Translations under genes and position numbers: made by a program
Notes under the pieces: generated by a model
Database searches by the model: none
The model's input: the letters and a program-made list of their open reading frames with translations, nothing else
What the model was told of the DNA's origin: nothing
Shown here: positions 14,389 through 15,332 of the stretch, one piece after another
Position numbering within the stretch: the first letter of the stretch is position 1
Layout: the number at the start of each line of letters is the position of its first letter
DNA from: Planctomycetes bacterium GWF2_50_10
GTDB lineage: Bacteria; Planctomycetota; Phycisphaerae; Sedimentisphaerales; GWF2-50-10
Assembly (NCBI GenBank): GCA_001824635.1
Contig: MHYB01000065.1
Coordinates: 8,143-23,474 of the forward strand
Direction of reading: 5' to 3'
DNA length: 15,332 bases

Positions 14389-15332
14389 ATGGCGGTTCTG
14401 GTAGGGATAGATGAGGCGGGGTATGGGCCGCTGCTTGGGCCGATGCTGGTGTCTTCGGCGGCGTTTGAGGTGCCCGATGAGCTTTTGAAGGGGAGTATGT
14501 GGGCGGCGATGGGGAAGAGTGTAAGTAAGGGTAAGGCGAAGTTGGCGGGGCGGCTGCTGGTTACGGATTCAAAACAGGCGTTCAGTAAGGGATTGGGAAT
14601 AAAGCACTTACAGCGGACGACGCTGGCGTGTTTGGCGAATTTGGGCCATAAGCCGGCGAATTTAGATGAGCTTGTGGGGGTGCTTTGCGGGGGTAGCGCG
14701 GGGGGTAGGCTGGATGAGTATAAGTGGTATCAGGGGTTGTGCGGGAGGAGGCTTGAAGTAGATGAGGGGGATTTGGCTATCGCGGCGAGGGTGCTGGGTA
14801 GGGATATGGAGAAGGCGGGCGTAAAGCTTTTGTGGCTAAAGAGTTGCTGTCTTGATGTGGCGTATTTCAATAAGCTTGTCGATGCGGCTAAAAATAAGAG
14901 CAGTGTGCTTTTTGATACGGCCAGCATACTGATGCAGGATGCGATTGACAGGGCTGGGGGCGGGGTGATACAGATCGTGGTGGACAGGCAGGGGGGGCGG
15001 ATGGATTATGCGCCGGGGCTGCTTAAGATGCTGGCACCAGAGGACTTACGAGTGCTGAGGCAGGATGAAAAAGACAGCAGTTATGAGCTTAAAATGGGGG
15101 GTAAGACGGTGAAAATTCATTTTGTTGTGGAGGCGGATGACAGGTTTTTGCCGGTTTCGCTGGCTTCTATGGTTTGTAAATACCTGCGGGAGATGCTAAA
15201 TGAGTGCATGAACGCGTATTTTCTGGGATTATACCCTCATTTAAAGCCTACGGCGGGGTATTGGCAGGATGGAACGCGATTTGTGGAGGAGCTAAAGGCG
15301 GCTGGATGTGTGATCGATAAGGAGCGGTTTAT
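14389..15332 (+). CDS. Enlarged RNase HII-like (RNase H fold) protein, 3' end outside window
   Basis: The ATG at 14389, with AAGGA 5 bases upstream, opens a frame that stays open to the window end (314 codons seen). The start GIDEAGYGPLLGP (6-18) matches the RNase HII signature GIDEAGRGPxxGP, giving Asp8 and Glu9. TDSK (59-62) matches the DSK motif. IVVDRQGG (196-203) offers Asp199 as third acidic residue. FVVEADDRFLPVSLASMVCKYLRE (245-268, given by position) aligns with the segment that in E. coli RNase HII holds the last Asp and the following Ala-rich helix, so Asp250 or Asp251 is the fourth. LKPTAGYWQDGTRFVEELKA (285-304) corresponds to the HKGYGT...H..L stretch. Bacterial RNase HII is about 200 residues; here about 100 extra residues separate TDSK from Asp199. 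Codons are strikingly GGG/GCG/AGG-rich. It may cleave RNA in RNA-DNA hybrids or may be a diverged paralogue. Confidence 0.75.
   Translation, partial: MAVLVGIDEAGYGPLLGPMLVSSAAFEVPDELLKGSMWAAMGKSVSKGKAKLAGRLLVTDSKQAFSKGLGIKHLQRTTLACLANLGHKPANLDELVGVLCGGSAGGRLDEYKWYQGLCGRRLEVDEGDLAIAARVLGRDMEKAGVKLLWLKSCCLDVAYFNKLVDAAKNKSSVLFDTASILMQDAIDRAGGGVIQIVVDRQGGRMDYAPGLLKMLAPEDLRVLRQDEKDSSYELKMGGKTVKIHFVVEADDRFLPVSLASMVCKYLREMLNECMNAYFLGLYPHLKPTAGYWQDGTRFVEELKAAGCVIDKERF

Overview
The window reads as a chromosomal segment of a Gram-negative, two-membrane bacterium, most likely a planctomycete of the Phycisphaerae/Sedimentisphaerales type. This is an inference from four things: a PEP-CTERM (exosortase-sorted) exported protein; a two-partner secretion pair and a TolC-like outer-membrane lipoprotein, which require an outer membrane; an intergenic repeat of a kind I associate with planctomycete and other environmental genomes; and the general look of the proteins. 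No rRNA, tRNA, CRISPR array, transposase or phage gene was seen.

Layout. From 1 to 11596 every gene is on the minus strand, so transcription runs from right to left. First comes a tightly packed six-gene export operon (11596 down to 4589): ABC permease, ABC ATPase, HlyD-type adaptor, EmrA-type adaptor, EmrB/QacA-type MFS pump, and a NodT/TolC-type outer-membrane lipoprotein. Next is a 157-bp spacer holding a degenerate AT-rich repeat, followed by recJ (single-strand DNA exonuclease). After a 235-bp spacer come a TpsB/ShlB-type outer-membrane transporter and the start of its TpsA-type exoprotein, which runs off the left edge. A divergent intergenic region (11597-11912) separates the export operon from a plus-strand PEP-CTERM protein gene (11913-12581) with a good promoter and a clear terminator. 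Convergent to it is a small PilZ-domain gene (12649-13035), then a DegT/DnrJ/EryC1/StrS sugar aminotransferase gene (13152-14276), both on the minus strand. At the right edge, divergent from the aminotransferase, is the 5' part (314 codons) of an enlarged RNase HII-like protein.

How the parts fit. Much of the window concerns the cell envelope: two inner-membrane pumps (ABC and MFS), each with its own adaptor and apparently sharing one outer-membrane channel; a two-partner secretion system; a surface protein for exosortase sorting; a sugar aminotransferase of the kind used for surface glycans; and a PilZ protein that could respond to c-di-GMP. recJ and the RNase HII-like gene are nucleic-acid maintenance genes that appear to be there by position only.

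Points that most deserve a second look: a Cys...Gln-x-Ala-Met-Trp pair in the PEP-CTERM protein that resembles thioester adhesin domains; the enlarged RNase HII-like protein, which keeps a complete set of candidate acidic residues; a 10-bp mRNA hairpin that buries the ribosome binding site of the PilZ gene; and the dual-pump operon with a single outer-membrane channel.
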